A stretch of 64,000 nt of DNA from Streptomyces sp. SID13726 (GTDB lineage Bacteria > Actinomycetota > Actinomycetes > Streptomycetales > Streptomycetaceae). The stretch spans positions 62,001 through 126,000 of the forward strand of contig NZ_JAAGLY010000019.1 in NCBI RefSeq assembly GCF_010548375.1, given 5' to 3'. The notes under the pieces are model-generated. The model was given only the letters and a program-made list of their open reading frames with translations. It did no database searches and was not told the DNA's origin. The position numbers and the translations under genes are program-made. Every line of letters begins with the position of its first letter. Positions within the stretch are counted from its first letter, which is position 1. Positions 49,182-57,659 of this stretch are shown here, in pieces.

Positions 49182-50072
49182 ATCCAAGGCTCAGGCAAGC
49201 TGACCCGACGTACCCTTCTGGCCGCCGGCACCGCGGGCGCGGCCACCCTGCTGACCGGCACGTCCGCGCATGCCGCCGACGACGTCCCCGCCCGGCTGCG
49301 CGCACTGGAGAAGGACCACGACGCCCGTCTCGGCGTCTACGCCCACAACCTCGCGACGGGCCGTTCCGTCGCCCACCGGGCGGACGAACTCTTCCCGATC
49401 TGCTCGGTGTTCAAGACCCTGACGGCCGCCGCCGTGCTGCGCGACCTGGACCGCGACGGCGAGGAGCTGGCCCGCCGCATCCACTACACGCGCGCGGACC
49501 TGGTGGACGGCGCCCCGGTGACGGGTAAGGCGGAGAACCTCGCCCACGGCATGACGGTCGCCGAGCTGTGCGACGCGGCGATCCGCTACAGCGACAACAG
49601 CGCGGCCAACTTCCTGCTGCGCGAACTCGGCGGCCCCACCGCGATCACCCGCTTCGCCCGCTCGATCGGCGACCCGGTGACCCGCCTGGACCGCTGGGAG
49701 CCGGAGCTGAACAGCGCCGAGCCGGGGCGGGTCACGGACACCACGAGTCCGCGCGCGATCGGGCGGTCGTACGGCCGTCTGGTCCTCGGCGACGCCCTGA
49801 ACCGCCGGGACCGCGCCCGCCTCACCGACTGGCTCCTGCGCAACACCACCGGCGACCGCCGCGTCCGCGCGGGCGTCCCGGTCGGCTGGACGGTCGGCGA
49901 CAAGACGGGGTCCGGGTCCTACGGCACCACGAACGACGTGGCCGTGGCGTGGACGCCGGAGGGCGCACCGATCGTGCTCGCGGTCCTGTCGACGACCCCG
50001 CAGGCGGACCGCGCCTGGGACGACGCCCTGGTGGCGGGGGCCGCCTCGGTGGCCGCCGGCGCCCTCGTCTGA
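49182..50072 (+). CDS. Class A beta-lactamase with non-canonical start codon
   Basis: Serine beta-lactamase, exported by Tat (LTRRTLLAAG then a hydrophobic stretch to SAHAA). The frame is open from 49125, but no ATG, GTG or TTG lies upstream of the catalytic Ser. The only well-placed site is AAGGAG (49170-49175) six bases before ATC 49182, giving 296 residues, the usual length; CTG 49200 and ATT 49140 are weaker. From ATC: Ser75-x-x-Lys78 (SVFK), SDN at 137-139, Glu in RWEPELN, KTG at 241-243. A GTG at 49407 would remove Ser75. Either ATC initiates, or a former ATG has mutated and the gene is silent. Confidence 0.8.
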   Translation: MQGSGKLTRRTLLAAGTAGAATLLTGTSAHAADDVPARLRALEKDHDARLGVYAHNLATGRSVAHRADELFPICSVFKTLTAAAVLRDLDRDGEELARRIHYTRADLVDGAPVTGKAENLAHGMTVAELCDAAIRYSDNSAANFLLRELGGPTAITRFARSIGDPVTRLDRWEPELNSAEPGRVTDTTSPRAIGRSYGRLVLGDALNRRDRARLTDWLLRNTTGDRRVRAGVPVGWTVGDKTGSGSYGTTNDVAVAWTPEGAPIVLAVLSTTPQADRAWDDALVAGAASVAAGALV

Positions 50073-50198
50073 CCGCCCGAGGGCGAGCCTCTCGGCGACG
50101 GTGCGGGCCGCAGGGGCCGCGCATGACGGCGTCCCCGGCAAGCTCGGGAAGTGCTGCGGGCTGGTGGCACCCTCGCGGGCAGCGCCAGCCCCGCGCTC

Positions 50199-50645
50199 CT
50201 AAGAGCGCTGTCCGAACCGCCCCACGTACCTGCGCTGCCAAGGCGTCTCCACCGCCCGCCGGTCATAGTGCGCCCGCACATACGCCACCGCCTCCCCGGC
50301 GGGCACCCCGTCCAGAACCGCCAGACAGGCCAGGGCCGTTCCCGTGCGGCCCCGGCCGCCCCCGCAGGCGATCTCCACCCGCTCGCCGACCGAGCGGCGC
50401 CACGCCTCCGTCAGGATCGTGCGGCACCGCTCGTGGTCCGCCGGGAGGCGGAAGTCGGGCCAGCGGAGCCACTGGGCGGGCCAGGGGACCTCGGGCGGGC
50501 GGCTGCCGAGGAGATACACGCCGTACGACGGTGTCGGCGCGCCCGGGTCCGGCGGGCGCCGCAGGCCCCGGCCCCGCACCAGGCGTCCCGACGGCAGCCG
50601 GAGTACGCCTTCGTCCTGTTCGTCCCATCGCTCCCCGTCACCCAT
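50199..50645 (-). CDS. Protein-tyrosine phosphatase-like protein
   Basis: 148 residues from ATG 50645. The active-site loop is Cys94-GGGRG-Arg100-Thr (C-x5-R), the P-loop of the cysteine phosphatase superfamily, followed by the helix TALACLAVLDG. A general-acid Asp may lie in RWPDFRLPAD (about 61-70). Short, single-domain and without a signal, so it acts in the cytoplasm on phosphotyrosine or phosphoinositide-like substrates; which one cannot be said. Divergent from the sigma-factor gene with an 81-base gap. Confidence 0.85.
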   Translation of the reverse strand: MGDGERWDEQDEGVLRLPSGRLVRGRGLRRPPDPGAPTPSYGVYLLGSRPPEVPWPAQWLRWPDFRLPADHERCRTILTEAWRRSVGERVEIACGGGRGRTGTALACLAVLDGVPAGEAVAYVRAHYDRRAVETPWQRRYVGRFGQRS

Positions 50646-50726
50646 GGCCCCATTCGAACCCGGTATCGGATCGCGGGCAACCGAATCCGCCGTGCCCGTG
50701 GTCTGGTGGGCGAGGGAGGGTGCCAG

Positions 50727-51254
50727 ATGCAGGCCGAACAAGAGGACCGGTTCCAGGAATTCGTCAGAGCCAGGTGGTCGCACCTCGTGCGCACCGCCTA
50801 TCTGCTCACCGGCGACGCCCATCACGCCGAGGACCTGACGCAGACGGCGCTGGCGAAGGCGTACCGCTCCTGGCGGCGCGTGTCGGGCAGCGACAACCCG
50901 GAGGCGTACGTCCGGCGGATGCTCGTCACCTGCAACAGCGACCGCTTCCGCAAGCGGCGCGTGAAGGAGTCGCTGACCGACGCGCCGCCGGAGCGGGCGG
51001 GCCGGGACGAGTCCGTGGCGCGGGTCGACGAGCGGGGCGTGCTGATGGGGGCGCTGGCCGAACTGCCGCCCAGGCAGCGGGCGGTGGTCGTGATGCGCTA
51101 CTGGGAGGACCTGTCGGAGGCGGAGGTCGCCGAGGTGCTCGGCTGTTCGCAGGGCACGGTCAAGAGCCAGGCGTCCAAGGGACTGGCGAAGTTGCGTACG
51201 TATCCGGGGCTCGCGCAGGTCATGGACCGCGCCCCGCAGGGAGGCACGAAATGA
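50727..51254 (+). CDS. SigE-family ECF RNA polymerase sigma factor
   Basis: 175 residues; ATG 50727 follows GAGGGAGGGTGCCAG. Region 2 at about 10-75 (EEFVRARWSHLVRTAYLLTGDAHHAEDLTQ pattern with AYRSWRRV), region 4 at about 110-165 (LPPRQRAVVVMRYWEDLSEAEVAEVLG, GTVKSQASKGLAKLR). The sequence type is the SigE-like ECF41-neighbour group common in Streptomyces. The next gene starts within its stop (ATGA) and encodes a membrane-anchored protein, the usual place of an anti-sigma factor. Stimulus unknown. Confidence 0.93.
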   Translation: MQAEQEDRFQEFVRARWSHLVRTAYLLTGDAHHAEDLTQTALAKAYRSWRRVSGSDNPEAYVRRMLVTCNSDRFRKRRVKESLTDAPPERAGRDESVARVDERGVLMGALAELPPRQRAVVVMRYWEDLSEAEVAEVLGCSQGTVKSQASKGLAKLRTYPGLAQVMDRAPQGGTK

Positions 51255-52168
51255 GCGACATGAACGAGGAGGAGCGGGACTTCGAGGAGCAACTGCGGGA
51301 ACTGCTCGCCGAGGACGCGTACACGATCCGGCCGGCCCCGGCGCCGTACCCGGAGATCCGCCGCCGGGGCGTGGTCGAGCGGCGCCACCGGGTGGCGGTG
51401 GCCGGCGCGGCCCTGGTGACGCTGGCCGCGGTGCCGGTGGGGGCGTTCGCGCTGAGCGGCCCGGGCACAGGCGCGGCGGAGACCGCGACGACACCCAGCG
51501 CGTCCGCGAGCCCCACGCCGACCCCGACCCCCTCCTCCACGCCGACCGGTCCCGCGGGACCCGCCACGGCCGGGCAGCTGCGGGACGGGATCACGCTGGA
51601 GCAGGCGGCGGCCGGCCTGGACAAGTGCCTCGCCTACGACCGGGAGCACGAGATCGAGGGCGCCCCCGGCTCGGACCTGGGCAAGGCGCGGGACTACCGG
51701 ATCATCCTGGCCCTGAACAGCACCGGCGACTCCAACGCGCCCGGTGACGGCATCTACGTGGTGGCCGTGAAGGAGAAGCCGACGCAGACCCGGCTGATCT
51801 GCAACGTCAAGGACGGCGAGGCTTCCGGCCTCAACACCAGCGGTAGCGATCGGCGACCCGACTCGCCGCCCGTCCTGGCCGACGTCAACGGCGGCAAGCT
51901 CTACCAGCAGTCCTTCCTCGACAAGGGCAACTGGAAGCTCCCGTTCGGCTGGGGCTTCATCGGCACGGCCGAGCCGACCGTGGCCAAGGTGACCGTCTCC
52001 TACGGCGGCGCCGACAGCGAGGCGGTCCTGGACCACGGCTGGTTCGTGGCCACGGGCACGCTGACCGAGCAGGTCACCAAGGCGCCGCGCGTCAAGGGGT
52101 ACGACGCGGGCGGCAAGCTCGTCTACGACTCCGCCGAGGACAAGGCGTACGAGCAGACACTGCCGTAA
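51251..52168 (+). CDS. Membrane protein coupled to the sigma factor, probable anti-sigma factor
   Basis: 305 residues; ATG 51251 overlaps the sigma-factor stop. A short acidic cytoplasmic part (1-44; EEERDFEEQLRELLAEDAYTI) precedes one membrane segment (about 47-67), a Ser/Pro/Thr linker (75-105) and a globular extracytoplasmic domain (110-305). The cytoplasmic segment is the likely sigma-binding element; it lacks the HxxxCxxC zinc motif, so it is not a ZAS anti-sigma factor. Co-transcription and topology support the role, sequence alone does not prove it. A hairpin terminator follows. Confidence 0.8.
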   Translation: MSDMNEEERDFEEQLRELLAEDAYTIRPAPAPYPEIRRRGVVERRHRVAVAGAALVTLAAVPVGAFALSGPGTGAAETATTPSASASPTPTPTPSSTPTGPAGPATAGQLRDGITLEQAAAGLDKCLAYDREHEIEGAPGSDLGKARDYRIILALNSTGDSNAPGDGIYVVAVKEKPTQTRLICNVKDGEASGLNTSGSDRRPDSPPVLADVNGGKLYQQSFLDKGNWKLPFGWGFIGTAEPTVAKVTVSYGGADSEAVLDHGWFVATGTLTEQVTKAPRVKGYDAGGKLVYDSAEDKAYEQTLP

Positions 52169-52180
52169 CGGACCCGGGGA

Positions 52181-52211
52181 AGGGGGCGCCGTACAGGGGT
52201 CGGCGCCCCCT
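52181..52211 (+). terminator. Terminator behind the sigma/anti-sigma operon
   Basis: AGGGGGCGCCG pairs perfectly with CGGCGCCCCCT around the loop TACAGGGGT, 12 bases after the stop. Confidence 0.8.
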
Positions 52212-52249
52212 CACCCCGCACCCTTCACCCCGCGCCCGCGCCCGCACGC

Positions 52250-52948
52250 TCACCCGACTCCCCGGGACGCCTGCCGGGCCCGTGCCTCGATGCCCCGGAA
52301 GTGCACGCTCATCGCCCGCGCCGCCCCCTCAACGTCCCGCTCCCGCAGGGCGCCCACGATGTCCCGGTGGCGCTGGACGGTGATCTCGGGCGAGGGGTCC
52401 TCGGTCCACCCCCGCGCTCCGCCGACCCGCCGGAACACGGTCCAGAACGCGCTCAGCAACTGCGGCACCAGGGCGTTGTCCAGCGAGGCGTACAGCAGCT
52501 CGTGGAACTCCCGGTCCAGCTCGGGGAACGGCTCGCCCGCCGTCCCCGCCGCCGCCATCCGGCCCACGACCGCGTCCAGCCGGTCCAGCTCCGCCTCGCC
52601 GATCCCGGCGGCGACCCGCCTGACCAGGCCCTCCTCCAGCACCTCGCGCACCTGGAGCAGTTCCCGCAGCGCCCGGGTGTCGTCGTCCGACCGCGCCACC
52701 AGGGTGCGGAAGGTGAGCCCGTCGACCAGCGGGGTCAGCGAGGCCTGGCCCACATAGGTGCCGTAGCCGTGCCGGATCTCCACGATGTCCAGGGCCTGGA
52801 GCGCCTTCAGCGCCTCGCGTACGGAGTTCCGGCTGACGCCGAGGACTTGCATCAGCTCGGTCTCGGTGGGCAGCGGCGCCCCCGCGCTGAGTCCGCGGTC
52901 GAGTATCAGCTGGACGACCGCTCGCCTGACCCGACTGGTCGTAGACAT
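52250..52948 (-). CDS. GntR/FadR-family regulator
   Basis: 232 residues from ATG 52948 (ATG 52957 is an alternative; neither has a strong ribosome site). Winged helix about 5-70 (LPTETELMQVLGVSRNSVREALKALQALDIVE, then the wing RHGYGTYV) and an FCD ligand domain about 90-225 with metal-ligand positions in ELDREFHELLYAS and RHRDIVGALRERD. FadR-type regulators sense small organic acids. It is divergent from the ABC transporter-lyase operon and is the obvious local regulator; in many bacteria NanR-like GntR proteins control sialic acid genes. Confidence 0.9.
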   Translation of the reverse strand: MSTTSRVRRAVVQLILDRGLSAGAPLPTETELMQVLGVSRNSVREALKALQALDIVEIRHGYGTYVGQASLTPLVDGLTFRTLVARSDDDTRALRELLQVREVLEEGLVRRVAAGIGEAELDRLDAVVGRMAAAGTAGEPFPELDREFHELLYASLDNALVPQLLSAFWTVFRRVGGARGWTEDPSPEITVQRHRDIVGALRERDVEGAARAMSVHFRGIEARARQASRGVG

Positions 52949-53105
52949 GCGCCGCATAGTACGCGAAGTCAACTCCCGTTCATTTTGCCGTCATTGGTCC
53001 GACCTCTGGCAGTTACGCCATTCGTGTGGATTCCCTTGACCCCGCCTTCCCCCATGGTCACGCTGGCCGACAGGACGTAGGACGTCGTACCTCTTGGAGG
53101 GAACC

Positions 53106-54725
53106 GTGCACGACGTGACCCGCGACGCGCCGGACCGCCGGTCGTTCCTGAAGTACTCCGGCGCGCTGGGCGCCGCCGCGGCACTGTCGTCGTCGCTGGC
53201 CGCCTGTTCGTCCGGGCCGGAGTCGACCAACGACACCGGCGGCACCGGCGCGGACCGCACCCTGACCGCGGTCATCGGCTACGGCAACGACGGCAGCTGG
53301 GACCCCACGCAGACGGCGTCGGCGTTCTGCATGGCCGCCAACAACCATGTCTACGAGGGGCTGCTGGACACCGACCCCATCACCCGCGAGCCCTACCCGG
53401 CGCTCGCCACCGCCGTACCGGCGAACCCGAGCGCCACCACCTGGAGGTTCGGGCTGCGCGCGGGCGCGAAGTTCCACGACGGCAAGCCCGTCACCGCCGA
53501 CGACGTGGTCTTCGTCTTCGACCGGATCCTCGACCCGAAGACCCAGACCCTCGCCAAGGGCTTCTTCGCGAGCTGGCTGAAGGAGGTCCGCAAGGTCGAC
53601 GCCCGACAGGTGGAGCTGGTCCTGAAGTTCCCCTTCCCCGAGGGGCTCTCGCGGCTCACCCTCGCGAAGATCATGCCGAAGCACGTCTTCTCCAGGCCCG
53701 GAGGCTGGGACGACGCGATCAAGGGGCTCGCGGTGGGGTCGGGGCCGTACCGCCAGACCGCCCACCATCCGAAGTCGAACACCACCTTCGCCGCCTTCGA
53801 CGACTACAACGGCCCCCGCAGGCCCACCTTCCGGAAGATGAACTGGCTGACGATCGTGGACGCCGCCCCGCGCGTCGCCCGGATCTCCGGGGCCGGCGCG
53901 GGCGCGCAGATCGCCGACAACATCCCGTACGCCAACATCGGCCGGCTGGAGAGCGACGGGCTGTCGGTCGGCGGCGGGGCCGGGATGAACAACCTGTTCC
54001 TGATGTTCAACACCAGGCACAAGCCCTTCGACGACGTCCGGGTGCGGCAGGCGCTGCACTACGCCATCGACACCGGGAAGATGGTCGAGGTGGCGCTGAA
54101 GGGCCACGGCAAGCCGTCGTCGTCCTTCCTCAACGAGGGCAATCCGGCTCACCGGCGCGCGAAGACGGTCTACGACTACGACCCCGACAAGGCGAAGGCC
54201 CTGCTGAAGGCGGCCGGGGTCAGCGGGCTGCGGATCAACATCCTGTCCGTCAACGTGAGTTGGATCGTCGACTGCCTGCCGACCATCAAGGCGTCCTGGG
54301 ACGCGATCGGGGTGCGCACGACCCTGGACCCGCAGGAGACGACCGCCGTCTTCACCAAGATGGACCAGAAGCAGGACTACCAGGTCGTCGCCGCCGCCTC
54401 GAACCCCAACCAGTTCGGCCTCGACGCCGACCTGATCATGCACTACAACTACGGGCCCGCCAACCTCTGGATGGGCTACACCCGTTGGGCCGACAACGCG
54501 GTCGCGAAGAAGCTCTTCAAGGACATGGACCGGGCCACCCGGGAGCCGGACGCCGTCCGGAAGAAGGCGATGATCCAGGACTACATCGACGTGGTCGCCG
54601 AACAGGCCGTGCTCTACCCGGTCGTGCACAACGAACTGATGACCGCCTGGGACCCGAGGAAGCTCTCGGGGATAAGGGCGCAGCCGTATCCCGGCATCAA
54701 CCTCCTCCAGGCCAGGTGGGTCTGA
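53106..54725 (+). CDS. ABC transporter substrate-binding lipoprotein, SBP_bac_5 family
   Basis: 539 residues; GTG 53106 follows TTGGAGGGAACC. Tat lipoprotein signal: RRSFLKYSG then a hydrophobic run to the lipobox LAAC. Family 5 (DppA/OppA/NikA) binding protein with WRFGLRAGAKFHDGKPVTADDVVF, an insertion typical of peptide binders, and FDDVRVRQALHYAIDTGKMVE. Ligands of this family include peptides, nickel chelates, sugars and sialic acid (SatA). First gene of a five-gene operon with a permease, a fused permease-ATPase, an ATPase and a NanA/DapA-like lyase. Confidence 0.93.
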   Translation: MHDVTRDAPDRRSFLKYSGALGAAAALSSSLAACSSGPESTNDTGGTGADRTLTAVIGYGNDGSWDPTQTASAFCMAANNHVYEGLLDTDPITREPYPALATAVPANPSATTWRFGLRAGAKFHDGKPVTADDVVFVFDRILDPKTQTLAKGFFASWLKEVRKVDARQVELVLKFPFPEGLSRLTLAKIMPKHVFSRPGGWDDAIKGLAVGSGPYRQTAHHPKSNTTFAAFDDYNGPRRPTFRKMNWLTIVDAAPRVARISGAGAGAQIADNIPYANIGRLESDGLSVGGGAGMNNLFLMFNTRHKPFDDVRVRQALHYAIDTGKMVEVALKGHGKPSSSFLNEGNPAHRRAKTVYDYDPDKAKALLKAAGVSGLRINILSVNVSWIVDCLPTIKASWDAIGVRTTLDPQETTAVFTKMDQKQDYQVVAAASNPNQFGLDADLIMHYNYGPANLWMGYTRWADNAVAKKLFKDMDRATREPDAVRKKAMIQDYIDVVAEQAVLYPVVHNELMTAWDPRKLSGIRAQPYPGINLLQARWV

Positions 54726-54729
54726 CGGC

Positions 54730-55689
54730 ATGACAGCTGTCGTACGGATCCTCGCCCGCCGTCTCGTGCTGCTCGTCCCGCTGGTGCTCGGGATCGTGCT
54801 GTTCGTGTTCCTGGTGATGCGCTTCTCGGACGTCGACCCGGCGTCCGCGTTCTTCCAGGGCGCCAACCCCACCCCGCGGCAACTGCACGACTTCCGCGAG
54901 CGGAACGGCCTGCTGGACCCGCTGCCGGTGCGCTACGTCGACTTCGTGGGCGACCTCCTGCACGGCGACATGGGCACCAGCGCCCTGACCCGCTCACCGG
55001 TGGTCGACCAGGTCGCCACCGCCCTGCCGCTCACCCTCCAGCTGACCTTCCTGGGCCTCGGCATCGCGGTCGTGCTGTCGCTGCTCGGCGGGGTCACCGC
55101 GGCGATCTACCGGGACCGGCTGCCCGACCAGGTCATCCGGGTCGTCTCGCTGACCGGCGTCGCGGCCCCCGGCTTCTGGCTGGCGCTGCTGATGATCCAG
55201 TACCTGGCGGTGGACCTGGGCTGGTTCCCGGCCGGCGGCTACATCAACCCGGCGGACTCCTTCACCGGCTGGCTGCGGACCATGGCGCTCCCGGCGCTCG
55301 CGCTGTCCCTGCCGGTGGCGGCCCAACTCACCCGGATCGTACGGACGTCGGTGGTCGAGGAGCTCGACAAGGACTACGTCCGCACGGCGATCGGCAGCGG
55401 GCTGCCGCCGCGCGTGGTGGTGGGCCGCAACGTGCTGCGCAACGCCCTCATCAACCCGCTCACCGTCCTCGGGCTGCGCGTCGGCTATCTCCTCGGCGGC
55501 GCGGTCGTCATCGAGACGATCTTCTCGCTGCCCGGCATGGGCAAGCTGATGATCGACGCCGTGCGGAACGGCGACCCGGCCGTCGTCCAGGGTGTCGTCC
55601 TGACGACGGCGTTCGGCTTCGTCGTCGTCAACCTCGTGATCGACGTGCTCTATCTGCTGGTCAACCCGCGACTGAGGGAAGCCGCCTGA
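54730..55689 (+). CDS. ABC transporter permease, DppB type
   Basis: 319 residues, ATG 54730 four bases after the binding-protein stop. Six membrane segments (about 10-30, 98-118, 130-150, 180-200, 245-265, 285-305), DppB-like N-terminal region DPASAFFQGANPTPRQL and the EAA-loop region VVEELDKDYVRTAIGSGLPPRVVVGRNVLRNALIN that contacts the ATPase. Overlaps the next gene by one base (TGATG). Forms the channel with the permease half of the downstream fusion protein. Confidence 0.94.
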   Translation: MTAVVRILARRLVLLVPLVLGIVLFVFLVMRFSDVDPASAFFQGANPTPRQLHDFRERNGLLDPLPVRYVDFVGDLLHGDMGTSALTRSPVVDQVATALPLTLQLTFLGLGIAVVLSLLGGVTAAIYRDRLPDQVIRVVSLTGVAAPGFWLALLMIQYLAVDLGWFPAGGYINPADSFTGWLRTMALPALALSLPVAAQLTRIVRTSVVEELDKDYVRTAIGSGLPPRVVVGRNVLRNALINPLTVLGLRVGYLLGGAVVIETIFSLPGMGKLMIDAVRNGDPAVVQGVVLTTAFGFVVVNLVIDVLYLLVNPRLREAA

Positions 55690-57659
55690 TGTTCACCCGC
55701 AAGGGGCTCGCGCGGGCCCTCTCCCGGCCCGGCGTCCGGCTGCGCGGCTGGCGCCGGCTGCCGCTGCTGTCGAAGGTCGCCCTCTGCTTCCTGGCGGTCG
55801 TGGTCCTCGTCGCCCTGCTGGCCCCGCTGATCGCCCCCGACGACCCGCTCGACCAGCAGGACCCGGTCGTCGGCACCGGCGCGCCCTCCGCCGCGCACTG
55901 GATGGGCCAGGACAGCCTCGGCCGGGACATCCTCAGCCGGCTGATGTACGGGGCGCGCTGGTCGCTGGCGATCGGGCTCGGCGCGACCGCGCTGGCGCTG
56001 GTCGTGGGCGCGGTGATCGGTGCCGTCGCGGCGACCTCCCGCAAGGCCGTCGACGAGACGCTGATGCGCTGCCTGGACGTGGTGATGGCGTTCCCGGGGA
56101 TCGCGCTGGCCGCGGTGCTGGTCGCCGTGTTCGGCGGCGGGATCACCGTGCTGATCTGCGCCATCGCGTTCCTGTTCACCCCGCCGGTGGCCCGGGTGGT
56201 CCGGGCGAACGTCCTCGACCAGTACGGCGAGGACTATGTGACGGCCGAGCGGGTGATCGGCGCGCGCACCCCGCACATCGTCTGGCGGCACGTGGCGATC
56301 AACTGCGCCGCTCCCGTCCTGGTGTTCTGCACGGTGCAGGTCGCCGAGGCGATCGTGTTCGAGGCGTCGCTGTCCTTCATCGGGGCGGGTGTGCGTCCCC
56401 CGGACCCGTCCTGGGGCAGTGTCATCGCCGACGGCAAGAACATGGTGCTGACCGGGGGCTGGTGGGCGACGGTCTTTCCCGGGCTGCTGATGCTGGTGAC
56501 CGTGCTGTCGCTGAACGTCCTGTCGGAGGGCGTGTCGGACGCGTGGGCCGCGCCGGCGGGACGGGACGTCGAGGTGCGGGGCGAGGACGACCCGGTGGAG
56601 GCGCCGGAGCCGGGGAGCGGAGAGGTGCTCCAGCTGCCCGGGCTGACGGCGGCCGCCGCCCGGCTGCGTTTCCGGGCCCGCCCCCGCCCCTCGGAGCACC
56701 GGCCGGTACTGGCGGTCGAGAACCTCGCCATCGGCTTCGACGACCGGCACGGCGGTGTCGACATCGTCGACGGGATCAGCTTCGAGGTGCGGGCCGGTGA
56801 AGTGGTCGGCCTGGTGGGCGAGTCGGGCTGCGGCAAGTCGCTGACCGCGCTCACCGTGATGGGGCTGCAACCCCGTGGCGCCCGCGTCCGGGGCCAAGTG
56901 CGCTTCGACCAGCGCGACTTGACCAACGAGCCCGCCCGCGTCCGGCGCCGGCTCCTCGGGCACGAGATGGCGATGGTCTACCAGGACGCCCTGTCCTCGC
57001 TGAACCCGGCGATGACGATCCGCGCCCAGCTGAAGCAGCTCGTACGGCGCGGAGGCCACCGTAGCCCCGCCGACCTGCTGACGATGGTCGGCCTCGACCC
57101 CGACCGCACCCTGCGCAGCTATCCGCACGAGCTCTCCGGCGGGCAGCGGCAGCGGGTGCTGATCGCGATGGCGCTCTCCCGGGACCCGAAGCTGATCGTC
57201 GCCGACGAGCCGACGACCGCGCTGGACGTGACCGTGCAGGCGCAGGTCATAGAGCTGCTGCTGCGGCTGCGCGAGGAGTTGGGCTTCGCGCTGATCCTCG
57301 TCTCGCACGACCTCGCCCTCGTCGCGGACGTCACCGACCGGGTCGTGGTGATGTACGGCGGCCAGATCGTGGAGACCGGCGTGACCGCGGACCTCGTGGA
57401 GTCGCCGGCCCACCACTACACGCGCGGGCTGCTCGGCAGTGTGCTGTCGCTGGAGTCCGCCGAGGAGCGGATGACCCAGATCAAGGGGGTCGTCCCGGCG
57501 CCCGCGGACTTCCCGGCGGGCTGCCGGTTCGCCGACCGGTGCCCGCTGGCGAGCGAGGTGTGCCGGAGCACCGCCCCGGTCCTCACCGGCCCGCCGACGC
57601 ACACCGCGGCCTGCCATCACCCGGCGATCGAGCTCGCGACGGCGGAGGTGGCGCGGTGA
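55689..57659 (+). CDS. Fused ABC permease (DppC-like) and ATPase (DppD-like)
   Basis: 656-residue fusion. Residues about 1-295 are a DppC-type permease with the N-terminal span (LPLLSKVALCFLAVVVL), DPLDQQDPV, GQDSLGRDILSRLMYGARWSL and the coupling region YGEDYVTAERVIGARTPHIVWRH. After a linker of about 40 residues, an ABC ATPase starts near 330: Walker A GESGCGKS (377-384), Q-loop YQDALSSLNPAM, signature LSGGQRQR near 481, Walker B LIVADEP, His switch LVSHDLALVADV and the oligopeptide C-terminal CxxxxxxC-type cluster (CRFADRCPLASEVC). The usual two genes are joined in one frame with no stop. Overlaps the next gene (GTGA). Confidence 0.94.
   Translation: MFTRKGLARALSRPGVRLRGWRRLPLLSKVALCFLAVVVLVALLAPLIAPDDPLDQQDPVVGTGAPSAAHWMGQDSLGRDILSRLMYGARWSLAIGLGATALALVVGAVIGAVAATSRKAVDETLMRCLDVVMAFPGIALAAVLVAVFGGGITVLICAIAFLFTPPVARVVRANVLDQYGEDYVTAERVIGARTPHIVWRHVAINCAAPVLVFCTVQVAEAIVFEASLSFIGAGVRPPDPSWGSVIADGKNMVLTGGWWATVFPGLLMLVTVLSLNVLSEGVSDAWAAPAGRDVEVRGEDDPVEAPEPGSGEVLQLPGLTAAAARLRFRARPRPSEHRPVLAVENLAIGFDDRHGGVDIVDGISFEVRAGEVVGLVGESGCGKSLTALTVMGLQPRGARVRGQVRFDQRDLTNEPARVRRRLLGHEMAMVYQDALSSLNPAMTIRAQLKQLVRRGGHRSPADLLTMVGLDPDRTLRSYPHELSGGQRQRVLIAMALSRDPKLIVADEPTTALDVTVQAQVIELLLRLREELGFALILVSHDLALVADVTDRVVVMYGGQIVETGVTADLVESPAHHYTRGLLGSVLSLESAEERMTQIKGVVPAPADFPAGCRFADRCPLASEVCRSTAPVLTGPPTHTAACHHPAIELATAEVAR

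Noticed and set aside
53058..54872. Long minus-strand frame opposite the substrate-binding protein gene
   Set aside because: Composition is Gly/Val/Arg-rich shadow; the plus-strand gene has clear lipoprotein and family features.
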